64,000 nucleotides of DNA. It comes from Phaeospirillum sp. GTDB taxonomy: Bacteria > Pseudomonadota > Alphaproteobacteria > Rhodospirillales > Magnetospirillaceae. The DNA lies in the NCBI GenBank assembly GCA_030651575.1, contig JAUSFB010000013.1, positions 1-64,000 on the forward strand. Reading direction: 5' to 3'. Below are positions 28,201-34,463 of the stretch, one piece after another. Each line of letters begins with the position of its first letter. Position 1 is the stretch's first letter. The position numbers were made by a program, and so were the translations under genes. The notes beneath the pieces were generated by a model. That model had not been told where the DNA came from, did not search any database, and saw nothing but the letters and a program-made list of their open reading frames with translations.

Positions 28201-28953
28201 TGCGAAGATGCTGAGCGAGGCAATCTGAGTGACGCTCAGCGCCGCGATCTGGGAGTCGGACAGGTTGGCCATTCCGGTGAGCGAAAGCCCCCGGATCTGC
28301 GTGCCGTTCAGGGCCGCGATCTGCTCTGGCGACAGCGCCCCCAACTGGGTGGCGGCCAGCACCGACAGATCTTCCGATGACAGGCCGCCGACCTGGGTGA
28401 CAGTCATGGAGGCCAGGGCCTCGGTCGACAGACTGAGCGCCTGGGTCGAGGTCAGCCCGGCGATCTGGGTGGAAGACAGGCCGCCGATCTGGGTGGAGGT
28501 CAGGATTTCCAGCTCGGTGTCGGCCAGTCCGGTGATCTGGGTCGTGGACAGCGCCCCCAGCTGGGTCGGCGACAGAACGCTGAACTGCGAGGTGGTCAGT
28601 CCGCCCACCTCCGCCGCGGTCAGCCCCTTGATCTGCTGAGTGCTGAGAGCGGCGATCTCCTCGACGCCGAAGGCGTCCATCTGCGCGTCCATCAAGACGG
28701 AAAGCTGCGTCGCGCTGAACGCCATCTGACCGACGCTGATCGCTGAGATCTGCGTTTCGGTCAGCGCCCGCATCTGTCCGGTGGACAGCGCCGCGAGCTG
28801 GGTTCCGCTCAGGTCGCCGATTCCGGTGACGGTGAAGGCTTGAATCTGGGTGGCCGCCAGTCCGCCGATATCCGTCGCCGTCAGCCCCTGGATAGAGGTT
28901 CTCGACAGCTGTGCAATCTGCACTTCGGAGAAAGAGGATATGGATGAGACCAC
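19243..28953 (-). CDS. Giant Ser/Thr-rich octapeptide-repeat protein
   Basis: A 3236-residue protein composed from end to end of about 400 octads with consensus [AG]-L-[ST]-x-T-Q-[IL]-x (examples ALTTTQIA, GLSATQLG). The phase is constant except for one 7-residue unit near residue 80. There is no signal peptide, membrane helix or separate domain; it ends in QTALT. Thr, Ser, Gln, Leu, Ile, Ala and Gly dominate; no Cys was noticed. The start is GTG at 28953 with GGAG 10 nt upstream. Function is unknown. The Ser/Thr-x-x-Gln pattern resembles helix-capping boxes, so a solenoid of short helices is possible; a beta-solenoid is the alternative. It is followed by the GT41 gene in a probable two-gene operon. 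Confidence 0.85.
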   Translation of the reverse strand: MVSSISSFSEVQIAQLSRTSIQGLTATDIGGLAATQIQAFTVTGIGDLSGTQLAALSTGQMRALTETQISAISVGQMAFSATQLSVLMDAQMDAFGVEEIAALSTQQIKGLTAAEVGGLTTSQFSVLSPTQLGALSTTQITGLADTELEILTSTQIGGLSSTQIAGLTSTQALSLSTEALASMTVTQVGGLSSEDLSVLAATQLGALSPEQIAALNGTQIRGLSLTGMANLSDSQIAALSVTQIASLSIFAVRGVTETQIVGLTATQLSGLNTNQISALAPASLTALTATQISALSATQVAALSAQQIRSLTTSQVGVLSATQFGGLTATELAALSVEQIGILSATQLTALSATKITSLTVTGLDALSATQLGAFTATQVGAFTTTQLGAFSQTDIAGLTTTQIGGMSSTELGSLSSDQFQALSATQLAALSPLQLKGITAEQTEALNSTQIAALDATQIAGLSLTAMANLAEEDLGALSTTQLAALSSSQLGALNIYRLGGLSADQIATLSPTQIKGLGLGAIRNLNLTQIGALTATQIAGISTISLRGLLDTQIATLSSTQLGGISAAQIAALATSQIGGLTATQIGGLTRTQLAGMTTTELGALSTEQLGQLSATQLAGLSSTQIGGLTSTGLGMLNATQIGGLTPGQISALGTSQIPGLTATELAELTATQLNALTVTQIGALTIDQIGAMTTTVMAALTTTQFGGLTAAQVWSLSEDQVRALSGTQIRSLSFAGITGLNATVIGTLDATQVAAIASTQIATLSTTAIGALTTGQIAALTTTQARGLTSRQVAALSEYAIAGLTSAGLGVLTATQLAGLTATQMAVLTTTQIGGFASTQLAALSTAQIGALGASQIGALSTAQITALTATQIAGLTTTEIGALASTQIAALTVTQVKALTATEMDSFNVDQLAALSSTQWGSLNSTGIIGLNETQLQSLTATQIGALKTTQISVLTTAQIGALNNTQIETLSTTQMRSLTALQLSALDTERLQGLSTSDIADLTVTQIGGLKATAVSKLSATQIAALSTMQVAALSATGIAGLSPTQIAALSTTQLATLTATQIGALSATAIGGLTQTEIAALSIAQIGGLASTGLAALSATQMEALTTRQIAALSTTAVGGLASTQIEALSTAQLTALTTAQIASLGLDQIATLTATDIAALTTTQITGLSAFQLGAFDDSQIAALSTADIAALTATQIRGLTETVIAALGVSQIDALTATQIKSLTAAQFAAMDNTQFQTLSSTDVAGLTTTQIKGLSATVAAELSATQIGALSAAQIGALSTTGVGGLSAAQIGTLSPSQLAALSSTQIGALSTTAIGGLTQTEMAALSSVQLGGLNSTGVAALTETQISALGTRQIAAFSAEATSGLAETQIAALSATQLAAVTTTQIAGLSRTQIGNLTATDIAALTATQIRGLSAVQLGTLGETQIAALSTTHVAALTTTQLQGLTGDMVGALDATQLGVLTTSQLAALSAAGIGGLTQTQIGGLTTTQLGAVTATQMGALTESQVAGLTAAEMAAFTTTQLGGLTSTQLGALSTTQIGGLTSAQITALSATGLSGLTETQIGALTTTQLGALTQTQIGGLTAAQVSGLTETEIAALSTTQIRGLTATQIGAMTTTQITGLGAATVASLSTAQIQGLAETQLESLTAAQITILSSTQIAALSAGAVDGLTATGIAGLTATQLRGMTATQLGGLSTAGIGGLTTTQLAGLNTTQIQGLNQTALAAFTATQLGALASTQIAALTASALEGLEQTQIGSLSTGQLNALTTTRLGGLSASQIGGLTSAQIAGLTSTQILGLHATQLAALSSTQLNALTTTGISALTTTQIQGLPAATVEGLATTQLAALRTTQVVALSADGIRGLTTTQLESLTTAQFAALTSTQLGALTEAQVGGLTTTDLAALSTTQLTGLAQTQMEALTETQIGGLTTTQIAALSTTAINGLTEAQMEALTTTQLTALTATQIGTLSATQLGALTATETAALTTTQIRGLGAAQIAALTTTGIDGLTGTQIRTLTTTQIRGLTETQTGSLTTTQLAALTTTLIGGLTAAGIAGLTDTQVAALASTQIRELTATQIAALSTSGIGGLSATGIALLSTTQIRGLTETGAGALDTTQLGLLTSTLLAALSTTAIGGLADTQIAALSTAQLGALTTTQIGSLGLEQIDALTATGISAFSTTQIRSLTPTQLAELSAAQLGGLTTADIAALSTTQLSGLATTQLEALTGLQLGVLTATQLSSLSTDGIVGLTPAQIAALSATQLGALTPALIGALTTTQIGGLTQTQIGALTITQIGGLTAAQMGSFSAGQIGDLTTTQIAGLTTTGIGGLAETQVAALAPAQLAALRTTQITALSATGIDGLTTTELAALSTSQLRGLNTTQLAGLSASQLAGLTTTQIAALTVTQMSGLSETLAGALSPTQVASLASTQLAALSTTAVGGLASTQITALTTTQLRGLSETQVSALSAAAIASLTTTGISALTTTQIKGLAETQLEELTTTQLSALSPTQIGALPLTGINGLTAAQMAALSATQLDGLTSTQISALGFEEISGLTAAQMASLSTTQLRGLGTDQMASLTVTEIGGLSTTQLASLSTTQLAGLTEEQVGELTTTQLNRLSATQIGGLSTTGIGGLTLTQIGALTTTQLRGLTVTQMGALTTDQVSGLTTTELAALTMNQLGALAATGLAALTTTQVSGLTQTQIAALSTSQLDGLGDTQIAALSVTQLGGLTATQLGALSSSAIDGLSETQIAALTTTQLRGLTASQMGSLASTQITSLTTTDLAALTTTQLSGLGAGGVEALTATQLGRLTATQIAGLSTTGIGGLDDAQIAALTTTQIRGLTETQMGALSTSSIDGLTPTQIAALSVTQLRGLTASQMGALTAGQIGGLTSTEITALTATQLGGLSTTGIAAMTTAQIRSLTAGQIGSLSTTGIGGLGDTQIAALTTTQLAGLTVTQIGALTTTQVSGLTATEIGALSANQLGGLAATGIAALSTTQLSGLTTSQIASLSASGIGGLTATEMASLTLTQLAALSSSQIGALSTTGIVGLSADQIAALTVTQLDGLTATQIGVLTTTEIGGLTTTQLPSLSTAQMGALARVQLRAMTTTQFGALTPTQVGALSTTQIANLTGTTLQSLDATQFGALTATQIGALTVTQLANLSTTEVSALSAAQLTGLTTTQMAALTATGIGALSTTQIESLTATQIDAFTPTQVGGMTVAQVAAMQTALT
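19260..28930 (-). repeat. 24-bp periodic coding repeat array
   Basis: On the plus strand the array reads as CTGGGTGGTGGTCAGGGCCGCGAT-like units (24 bp, shown here in consensus as CTG-GGT-x-x-CAG), about 400 times. Individual units are diverged and no two long stretches look identical, so it is an old expansion. A higher-order period of 744 bp (31 octads) is visible: the units at 24961 and 25705, and at 24745 and 25489, are counterparts. Confidence 0.85.
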
Positions 28954-29373
28954 GGCGGCGTGACTCCAATTACCGTGAACAGAACAACGTCATGTGGCGA
29001 AACTTTGCAATATTATCATGTGGTTCTGGAAGGGGTGAGGGCTTTGAGCCCATCTTGAACTTCCTTTTTCACGGTTTACATGGGGCAAGGCCTCGATTCC
29101 ATGCGCGGAAAATCCTGAAAATATCGGCTTTGCTGGCATTATTCGTCGTCTTCACCGTGGCGCGCCATCATACGCACGGCCATGCCTTGCCGCCATGCAA
29201 TCGTCGAGCCATCCCCGGAAGGAAGCTGGAATCCAGTGTCCTCGCCATTTCATCGCCCGGAGCCATTGGCTTGTCCCCGATTCTGCCCGGCAAATCTTGC
29301 CGGGTAAGGCGATGGTGGGAAAATCGGGACCAGCGGATTACATTGTTCCTTTCAATTCGGACAAGGACCAGCG
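28954..29373. other. 420-bp divergent intergenic region
   Basis: It separates the giant repeat gene (-) from maoC (+) and should hold both promoters. An AT-rich stretch at 29008-29020 (CAATATTATCATG) lies about 55-65 bp upstream of the GTG start and could contain a -10 element for the giant gene, but no clear -35 partner was found. A perfect 8-bp inverted repeat CCCGGCAA-ATC-TTGCCGGG lies at 29286-29304. No credible gene is seen. Confidence 0.5.
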
Positions 29374-29841
29374 ATGAGCTTTTCGACTCCCATCACCGAT
29401 CGCTATTTCGAGGATTACGTCACCGGAGCCGTGCATTGTTTCGGCTCCATCGTGGTGGAGGAGGACGAGGTCATCGCCTTCGCCAAGCGTTTCGACCCCC
29501 AGGATTTCCACACCGATCCCGAGGCGGCCAAGGCCACGCCCTTTGGCGGGCTGATCGCCAGCGGTTGGCACACCGCTGGCATGATGATGCGGCTTTACGC
29601 CGATCATTACCTGACCAAGGTGGGCAGTCTGGCGTCCCCCGGCGTCGACGAGTTGCGCTGGATCAAGCCGGTGCGGCCCGGTGACGCCCTGTCGGTGCGG
29701 GTGACCATCCTGGACGCGGTTCTGTCGCGGTCCAAGCCGGATCGCGGCGTCGTCACCTCCTTCATCGAGGTTCTCAATCAGGCCGATGAGGTGGTGATGT
29801 CCATGCGGGCGGTCAACATGGTCCTGCGGCGACCTTCCTAG
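29374..29841 (+). CDS. MaoC-like (R)-hydratase family protein
   Basis: A 155-residue hot-dog fold protein. YFEDYVTGAVHCFGSIVVEE followed by FDPQDFHTDPEAA gives the hydratase-2 arrangement with Asp and His, then FGGLIASGWHT. Such proteins hydrate enoyl-CoA or bind related acyl-CoA substrates; the exact substrate is unknown. It could feed (R)-3-hydroxyacyl-CoA to the PHB genes at 37-41 kb, but it is not adjacent to them. Its end overlaps the convergent UspA gene by 4 bp. Confidence 0.88.
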   Translation: MSFSTPITDRYFEDYVTGAVHCFGSIVVEEDEVIAFAKRFDPQDFHTDPEAAKATPFGGLIASGWHTAGMMMRLYADHYLTKVGSLASPGVDELRWIKPVRPGDALSVRVTILDAVLSRSKPDRGVVTSFIEVLNQADEVVMSMRAVNMVLRRPS

Positions 29842-30689
29842 AACCCCTTCACCACCAGCACCGGGCAGTCGACCTTGCCGATCACGCCCAGGCTGTTGCT
29901 GCCCACCAGCAGGCGGCCGAGGCCGGTTCTGCCGTGGCTGCCCATCACGATGATGTCGGAACCGGTCTTTTGGGCGGTTTCCACCACCATCTCGGCGGGG
30001 GAGCCACGGGCGACCACGCCGTCGACTGCGACGCCCTCGGCCACATAGGCGGCGACGGTGCGTTCGACGATGCGGGCGGCCTCGGCCTGGCGCTCGGGCG
30101 AGTGCTTGGGCACTTCCACCGACAGTACGGTGGCGGGAATATGGCAGCAAAAGGCGATTCGCAGCCCGGCGACGGCGGCGGCGTCGCTGGAGCGCGAACC
30201 GTCGGTGGCCAGCAGCAGGCGGTTCTGCCACATCTTGGCGGCCTTGGGCACCACCAGCACGCTGCACTTGGCGTTGCCGATGATCTTGGCGGTGGCGTCG
30301 CCCAGCATGAAGCGGGCCAGACCGCGCTTGCCGCGCCGGCCGGCGACGATGACGTCGGCGTTTTCATCATTGGCGGCGCCGACGATGGCTTCGAACGGGT
30401 CGAGGGCGCGGCGCACCAGCGGTTGGCATTCCACCCCCTCGGCGGCGGCCTGGGCCACCACCTTTTCCAAGATACCAAAGACCCGCTCCTCCGCTTCCAT
30501 GGCGGCGGCGGGGGCGACCTCTTCATAGACGTAATTGGTGATCACCACGCTGACCGCCAACAGGCGGGCCTCGGCCTTCTTGGCCATGGCGATGGCGATG
30601 CGGACCGCGCCGTCGCTGAACTCCGAGCCATCGGTGCACACCAGAATCGTCTTGAACCGACCGGTCGGCGATAGTCCGTTGACACCCAT
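29838..30689 (-). CDS. Tandem universal stress protein (UspA family)
   Basis: A 283-residue protein with two Usp domains. Domain 1 (about residues 13-147) begins KTILVCTDGSEFSDGAV and ends with AGRRGKRGLARFMLGDATAK; domain 2 (about 154-282) begins NRLLLATDGSRSSDAA and ends MGSHGRTGLGRLLVGSNS. Both have the G-2x-G-9x-G-[ST]-like ATP-binding signature, best in domain 2. GAGGAGAG precedes the ATG. It lies 10 nt after a small membrane protein gene and may be co-transcribed with it and the TauE gene. Confidence 0.93.
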   Translation of the reverse strand: MGVNGLSPTGRFKTILVCTDGSEFSDGAVRIAIAMAKKAEARLLAVSVVITNYVYEEVAPAAAMEAEERVFGILEKVVAQAAAEGVECQPLVRRALDPFEAIVGAANDENADVIVAGRRGKRGLARFMLGDATAKIIGNAKCSVLVVPKAAKMWQNRLLLATDGSRSSDAAAVAGLRIAFCCHIPATVLSVEVPKHSPERQAEAARIVERTVAAYVAEGVAVDGVVARGSPAEMVVETAQKTGSDIIVMGSHGRTGLGRLLVGSNSLGVIGKVDCPVLVVKGF

Positions 30690-30699
30690 GATTCTCTCC

Positions 30700-31116
30700 T
30701 CAGTGACCGATCGCCAACAGCCCGGAAGCCGCCAGCGACAGCACGACGATCTCGCTCGCCACCACCGTGATCATCACCTTGTCGCGGCTGGCCAGCGGAA
30801 AGCGCAGGAAGGAAGCGTAACAGTAGACGGTCACCGCCGCCATCAACGCGATCGCCCCGAACACCAGATCGCCTTGAAAAATTTGCGCCAGCCACGGCCA
30901 AGTCTGGTGGGCGATGCCGCGCTGCTCCAAATAGGCCGGCGCCGACATCCCCCAGTAACGCGACATCTCCGATGCGGGAATCGTGGGGGAAAACACGTCC
31001 AGCATATAGGCGACGAAGCTGACCGCCAGCAGGATCAGGCTGGCGCGCATACCGACCTGAAGGATCTTGGCATAGGCCAGCGCCTCGGCGGTGGCGTACT
31101 GCTTTCTCTTGAGCAT
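30700..31116 (-). CDS. Small membrane protein of unknown function
   Basis: A 138-residue protein with three hydrophobic segments: about residues 23-43 (RASLILLAVSFVAYMLDVF), 86-105 (LVFGAIALMAAVTVYCYASF) and 113-135. A periplasm-sized loop of about 40 residues between the first two contains PTIPASEMSRYWG. I do not recognise the family. The position between a TauE/SafE exporter and a tandem Usp gene on one strand suggests a shared role, possibly in sulfur-compound export or stress. Confidence 0.8.
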   Translation of the reverse strand: MLKRKQYATAEALAYAKILQVGMRASLILLAVSFVAYMLDVFSPTIPASEMSRYWGMSAPAYLEQRGIAHQTWPWLAQIFQGDLVFGAIALMAAVTVYCYASFLRFPLASRDKVMITVVASEIVVLSLAASGLLAIGH

Positions 31117-31136
31117 CGTGTTTTGTCCTCAATCGT

Positions 31137-31163
31137 CGGCGCGAACTCCGTTCGCTTGGCGCG
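31137..31163. repeat. Short palindromic repeat, copy A
   Basis: GCGAACTCCGTTCGCTTGG (31141-31159) contains the hairpin GCGAAC-TCC-GTTCGC. The identical 19-mer occurs inverted at 54639-54657. It lies in the gap between the TauE gene and the small membrane protein gene, as expected of REP-like elements. Confidence 0.6.
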
Positions 31164-31172
31164 TCGGTGGGT

Positions 31173-32123
31173 TTATGCCCAGATTCCCAGGCCCTTGAGC
31201 AGGGCGCGCGAGCCGGCCAGCAGCAGCATGGTCAGGATGATCTTGCGGATGACCGAGGTCTTGGCGCGGGTCAGCAGCTTGGCCCCCACCATGGAGCCCA
31301 GCATCATGCCGATGATCGACGGCGCCGCGATGATGGTCAGGACCGCGCCCTTGTTGAGGTAGACCCAGGCGGCGGCGGTATCGACGATGGACAGCAGAAA
31401 GCTGCTGGTGGCGGCCGATACCCGCAGCGGCACCCCCATCACCAGATTGAGGACCGGCACATTGGCCCAGCCGGCCCCCAGGCCGAACATTCCCGCCATC
31501 ATGCCGATGCCGAAGAACAGCACCATCCCCAACGGCGTCCGGTGGACCTGCCAGTCGATGTCGCGACCGGCGGCGGGGTCATGGAAGATGCCGTGCATCT
31601 GAAGCATCTGCGACAGCCGGTCCGGCGCCGGCACATTCGGCACATCCGACCGCTTCGAGGCCCACATCAGCGCCACGATGGCCAAGATGGTAACGCCTAG
31701 CGCGGTCTGAACCACATTGGTGGGCAGGGCGAGGCCGATCATCGCCCCGAAAATCGCCGAAATCGAGGCAATCAGCCCCAGCGGCAGCGCCAGCCGCAGA
31801 TTGGCCAGACCGTTGCGCAGCAGGGACGGCCCCGCCGCCAGCGATCCCGCCAGGGCGATCAGCAGGCCGGCTCCCCTGACGAAGTCGAGGTGGAAGGGAA
31901 AGAAGCTGCCGATGATGGGCACGAACAGGACGCCGCCCCCGACCCCGCCCAGCACCGCGACCACGCCCAGCAGAAAGGTGATGCCGAACAGAATCATCGG
32001 CCATGCCCACCAGGGCAGACCGCCCGGCGCCGCCGGTATCGGCGCGGCCTCGGCCGCCATGGCCGGCGACAGCAACAGGCATACCGCGGTCAGGACCGCG
32101 GTCGTCAGGACGGCGTGACGCAT
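31173..32123 (-). CDS. TauE/SafE family sulfite/anion exporter
   Basis: A 316-residue membrane protein with about eight hydrophobic segments and the duplicated TauE/SafE pattern (GGVGGGVLFVPIIGSFF in the first half, FGLGAGWANVPVLNLVMG in the second). A signal-peptide-like N-terminus (VCLLLSPAMAAEA) precedes the first segment. A soluble loop of about 45 residues between halves contains DIDWQVHRTP. The ATG at 32123 is chosen because the upstream extension is hydrophilic and unlike the family. Known members export sulfite or sulfoacetate; with the sat-qmo genes in this window a sulfite role is plausible. Confidence 0.88.
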   Translation of the reverse strand: MRHAVLTTAVLTAVCLLLSPAMAAEAAPIPAAPGGLPWWAWPMILFGITFLLGVVAVLGGVGGGVLFVPIIGSFFPFHLDFVRGAGLLIALAGSLAAGPSLLRNGLANLRLALPLGLIASISAIFGAMIGLALPTNVVQTALGVTILAIVALMWASKRSDVPNVPAPDRLSQMLQMHGIFHDPAAGRDIDWQVHRTPLGMVLFFGIGMMAGMFGLGAGWANVPVLNLVMGVPLRVSAATSSFLLSIVDTAAAWVYLNKGAVLTIIAAPSIIGMMLGSMVGAKLLTRAKTSVIRKIILTMLLLAGSRALLKGLGIWA

Positions 32124-32384
32124 CTCCCTCACCTTCTTTTTCTTTTCCCAACCGAGCCCAGGGGATCGGCGCGGGTATCCCGGCCATGTTGGCTGCGGTG
32201 ATCTCCCTCGGTCTTGTAAGGATAATGTCACTATCGTAGCGATGTCTCAATTAGAAACTACAAATATACAGGAGCGTCCCGTCATGGCACCGCCGACCGG
32301 CTCATTGGACGTTCTCCGGCACGGTTTTATGAGCTAGGGTGCGCCGTATTTCGGGTCGTCGCGGGTCGGACAGGGGGCTGGATC

Positions 32385-33725
32385 ATGTCGTTGCAGACCG
32401 TGCTGGACTTGCTGGGCAAGCAAAAGATCGTCGAAGGCATGGTCCGCACCCAGGCCAGCCGTCAGCACGATCTGGTCGAGACCGTGGTGCATCGGCAGCA
32501 TCTGGCCGAGTTGCAGACGGTGCTGTCGCGACAGTCCTCCGCCGAGATCGGTAAAATTCTGGAGGCGGTGCCGCTGGATGACGCCAAGCGGCTGTGGGAC
32601 CTGATCGGGGCCGAGCGCCATGACGACATTTTGTGGGAAATCTCCAAATCCCTGGGCGAGCATCTGGTCGGCTCGCGCCAGCCTCGATTCCGTCAAGGTC
32701 AGGTGACCGCCTATACTCTGGTCGATGGCCGGATGCGGATCGTCGATGTGGCGGACCGTGGCGATTTTGAAAGTCTTCGCCCCATCTGGGTCGATGTGCT
32801 GGGCGCCTCCAAGTCCGAGCGCGGCTGGATCGCCCGGCAATGCGGCCTGGAACTTCCGGCTCCCGAGGAGCTGACCGATCTGGAGGTCAGCGCCCGTTTT
32901 TACGTGGAGGAGAACGACGAGGTCCATCTTCACTCGAACTTCCTGCTCGACCGCGAGGGGGCGTCGCGCAGCGTCCCGGTGGCGTTCATCGTTCACGCCG
33001 ACGTGCTGTACACTGTCCGCAACGATGATCTGCCGGTGTTCCGTCTCCAGCGGCTGCGGGCGCGCAACCTGCCGGGCAAGGTTCTGACCTGCAAGGATCT
33101 GTTGCTCGATCTCTATGGCGCCGATGTGGAATACTCGGCCGATTCGCTGGAAGACGCCTACGCCACCCTTCGCCGCGTCGGCCAGGAAGTCCTCAGCGAG
33201 AATGTCAGCGACGCCGATGCCGCCCGCATCCTGGCCGATATCGCCGAGGAGGAGGACCTTAACGGCCTGATTCGGGGCAATATGCTGGACACCCAGCGGG
33301 CGGTGTCCTTCCTGATCCGCGGCCGCTTCCTGTCACAGGCCCAAACCGAGGACGCCAAGGAAATTCTGCGCGATATCGAATCCCTGAACAGTCACACCGC
33401 CTTCCTGTTTGAAAAGCTGAACTTCCTGATGGACGCCACGGTCGGTTTCATCAATATCAATCAGAACCGGCGCGTCACTCAGCTAACCATCCTCAGCGTG
33501 GTGTTCATGCCGCTGAACGTCCTGGCCGGCGTCGGCGGCATGTCCGAGTTCTCCATGATGACCCAGGGGATTGCCTGGCAGATCTCTTACAGCGCCTTCA
33601 CGATCACCTTGTTGCTGGTGGGCTGGGCGACCTATCTGATTCTTAAATTCTACGAAAGACGGCGGGCTAAATCCAAGCTTCAGGCGGCCCAGGCGCGCAA
33701 GCCCGCCCTGGCGGCGGTGAAATAG
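32385..33725 (+). CDS. MgtE_N-CorA fusion, Mg2+/metal transporter-like
   Basis: A 446-residue protein. Residues about 35-95 (HLAELQTVLSRQSSAEIGKIL, then DDAKRLWDLI) resemble the MgtE intracellular N domain. A CorA-like soluble domain follows (about 105-350), with FININQNRRVTQLTILSVVF leading into TM1 (366-383) and TM2 (about 401-421). The CorA signature GMN is replaced by GGMSEFSMM (384-392), so ion selectivity may differ. A C-terminal basic tail follows TM2. The gene is monocistronic or runs into the LuxR gene 98 nt downstream. Domain assignments are by eye. Confidence 0.82.
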   Translation: MSLQTVLDLLGKQKIVEGMVRTQASRQHDLVETVVHRQHLAELQTVLSRQSSAEIGKILEAVPLDDAKRLWDLIGAERHDDILWEISKSLGEHLVGSRQPRFRQGQVTAYTLVDGRMRIVDVADRGDFESLRPIWVDVLGASKSERGWIARQCGLELPAPEELTDLEVSARFYVEENDEVHLHSNFLLDREGASRSVPVAFIVHADVLYTVRNDDLPVFRLQRLRARNLPGKVLTCKDLLLDLYGADVEYSADSLEDAYATLRRVGQEVLSENVSDADAARILADIAEEEDLNGLIRGNMLDTQRAVSFLIRGRFLSQAQTEDAKEILRDIESLNSHTAFLFEKLNFLMDATVGFININQNRRVTQLTILSVVFMPLNVLAGVGGMSEFSMMTQGIAWQISYSAFTITLLLVGWATYLILKFYERRRAKSKLQAAQARKPALAAVK

Positions 33726-33731
33726 CCCAGG

Positions 33732-33758
33732 GTGGGAAAAACCCACTCTAATTTATTT
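33732..33758 (+). terminator. Weak terminator-like hairpin after the CorA-like gene
   Basis: GTGGG-AAAAA-CCCAC followed by the T-rich TCTAATTTATTT, starting 7 nt after the stop codon. The short stem makes it a weak candidate. Confidence 0.4.
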
Positions 33759-33823
33759 GAGAATTCACTAATATAAGTGTAGCATTCCCCTCTGGATCGG
33801 CGATGAACCGGGAGGGGGCGCGG

Positions 33824-34453
33824 ATGGGCATCCAAGCGAAGAGTGGCATCTCCGTCGTCATTGCCGAGAAGAGTCCCTTGCTTCAGGCCAGCCTGATCGG
33901 CCTGTTTGCCGGCGATGACAGGTTCGCCCGGATTCGCATGACCGCCGACGGTCTGGACTTTGTCGAGGCGGTGGCGGAGGAAAACTTCGATGTGGGGGTG
34001 ATCGGCTGGGAGATGCCCAACCTCGACGGGCGAGGGGTGTTGCAATCCCTGCGGGGCCGCCTCGGCGCGCCCCGGATCGTGGTCTATACCGGCAGCGCCA
34101 ACGCCGACCTGCCCCGTCAGTCCATGGCCCTGGGGGCGGCGGCGTTCTGCTCCAAAAGCGAACAGCCGGAGCAACTGCTTGATATCATCGTCGCGGTGTC
34201 CGGCGGGCGGATGGCGTTTCCCTTCATCGATGTTTCTGGTCTGGCCAAGGATCCGCTGACCGATCTGACATCGCGGGAGCGCGACATGCTGGCGACTCTG
34301 ACCGTCGGCTACACCAATCAGCAGATCGCCAGTCAGCTCGACATTTCGCTCAACACGGTGAAGTTCCACCTGAAAAATCTCTACGACAAGCTGGGTGTCG
34401 TCAGCCGGGCTCAGGCGGTGGCCTTTTACCTGACGGAATGCCATCCGCGCTGA
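33824..34453 (+). CDS. LuxR/NarL-type regulator with degenerate receiver domain
   Basis: A 209-residue protein. The N-terminal receiver-like domain lacks the canonical acidic pair (VVIAEKSPLL instead of a DD-containing strand) and has Gly at the phosphoacceptor position (VGVIGWEMPNLDG), while Thr89 and Lys111 are kept. The C-terminal LuxR helix-turn-helix is intact (LTSRERDMLATLTVGYTNQQ, then LNTVKFHLKNLYDKLGV). It should bind DNA but is unlikely to be regulated by Asp phosphorylation. The ATG at 33824 follows GGGAGG by 8 nt; an ATG at 33803 lacks a site. Confidence 0.9.
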   Translation: MGIQAKSGISVVIAEKSPLLQASLIGLFAGDDRFARIRMTADGLDFVEAVAEENFDVGVIGWEMPNLDGRGVLQSLRGRLGAPRIVVYTGSANADLPRQSMALGAAAFCSKSEQPEQLLDIIVAVSGGRMAFPFIDVSGLAKDPLTDLTSRERDMLATLTVGYTNQQIASQLDISLNTVKFHLKNLYDKLGVVSRAQAVAFYLTECHPR

Positions 34454-34463
34454 TCGGAATCGG

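Noticed and set aside
19260-28930. CRISPR-like array
   Set aside because: The 24-bp units are contiguous, variable at codon level and fully coding, with no constant repeat/unique spacer pattern and no cas genes.
28911-29684. 257-codon plus-strand frame across the intergenic region and maoC
   Set aside because: It runs through the maoC coding sequence in another frame and has no family resemblance; only maoC is supported.
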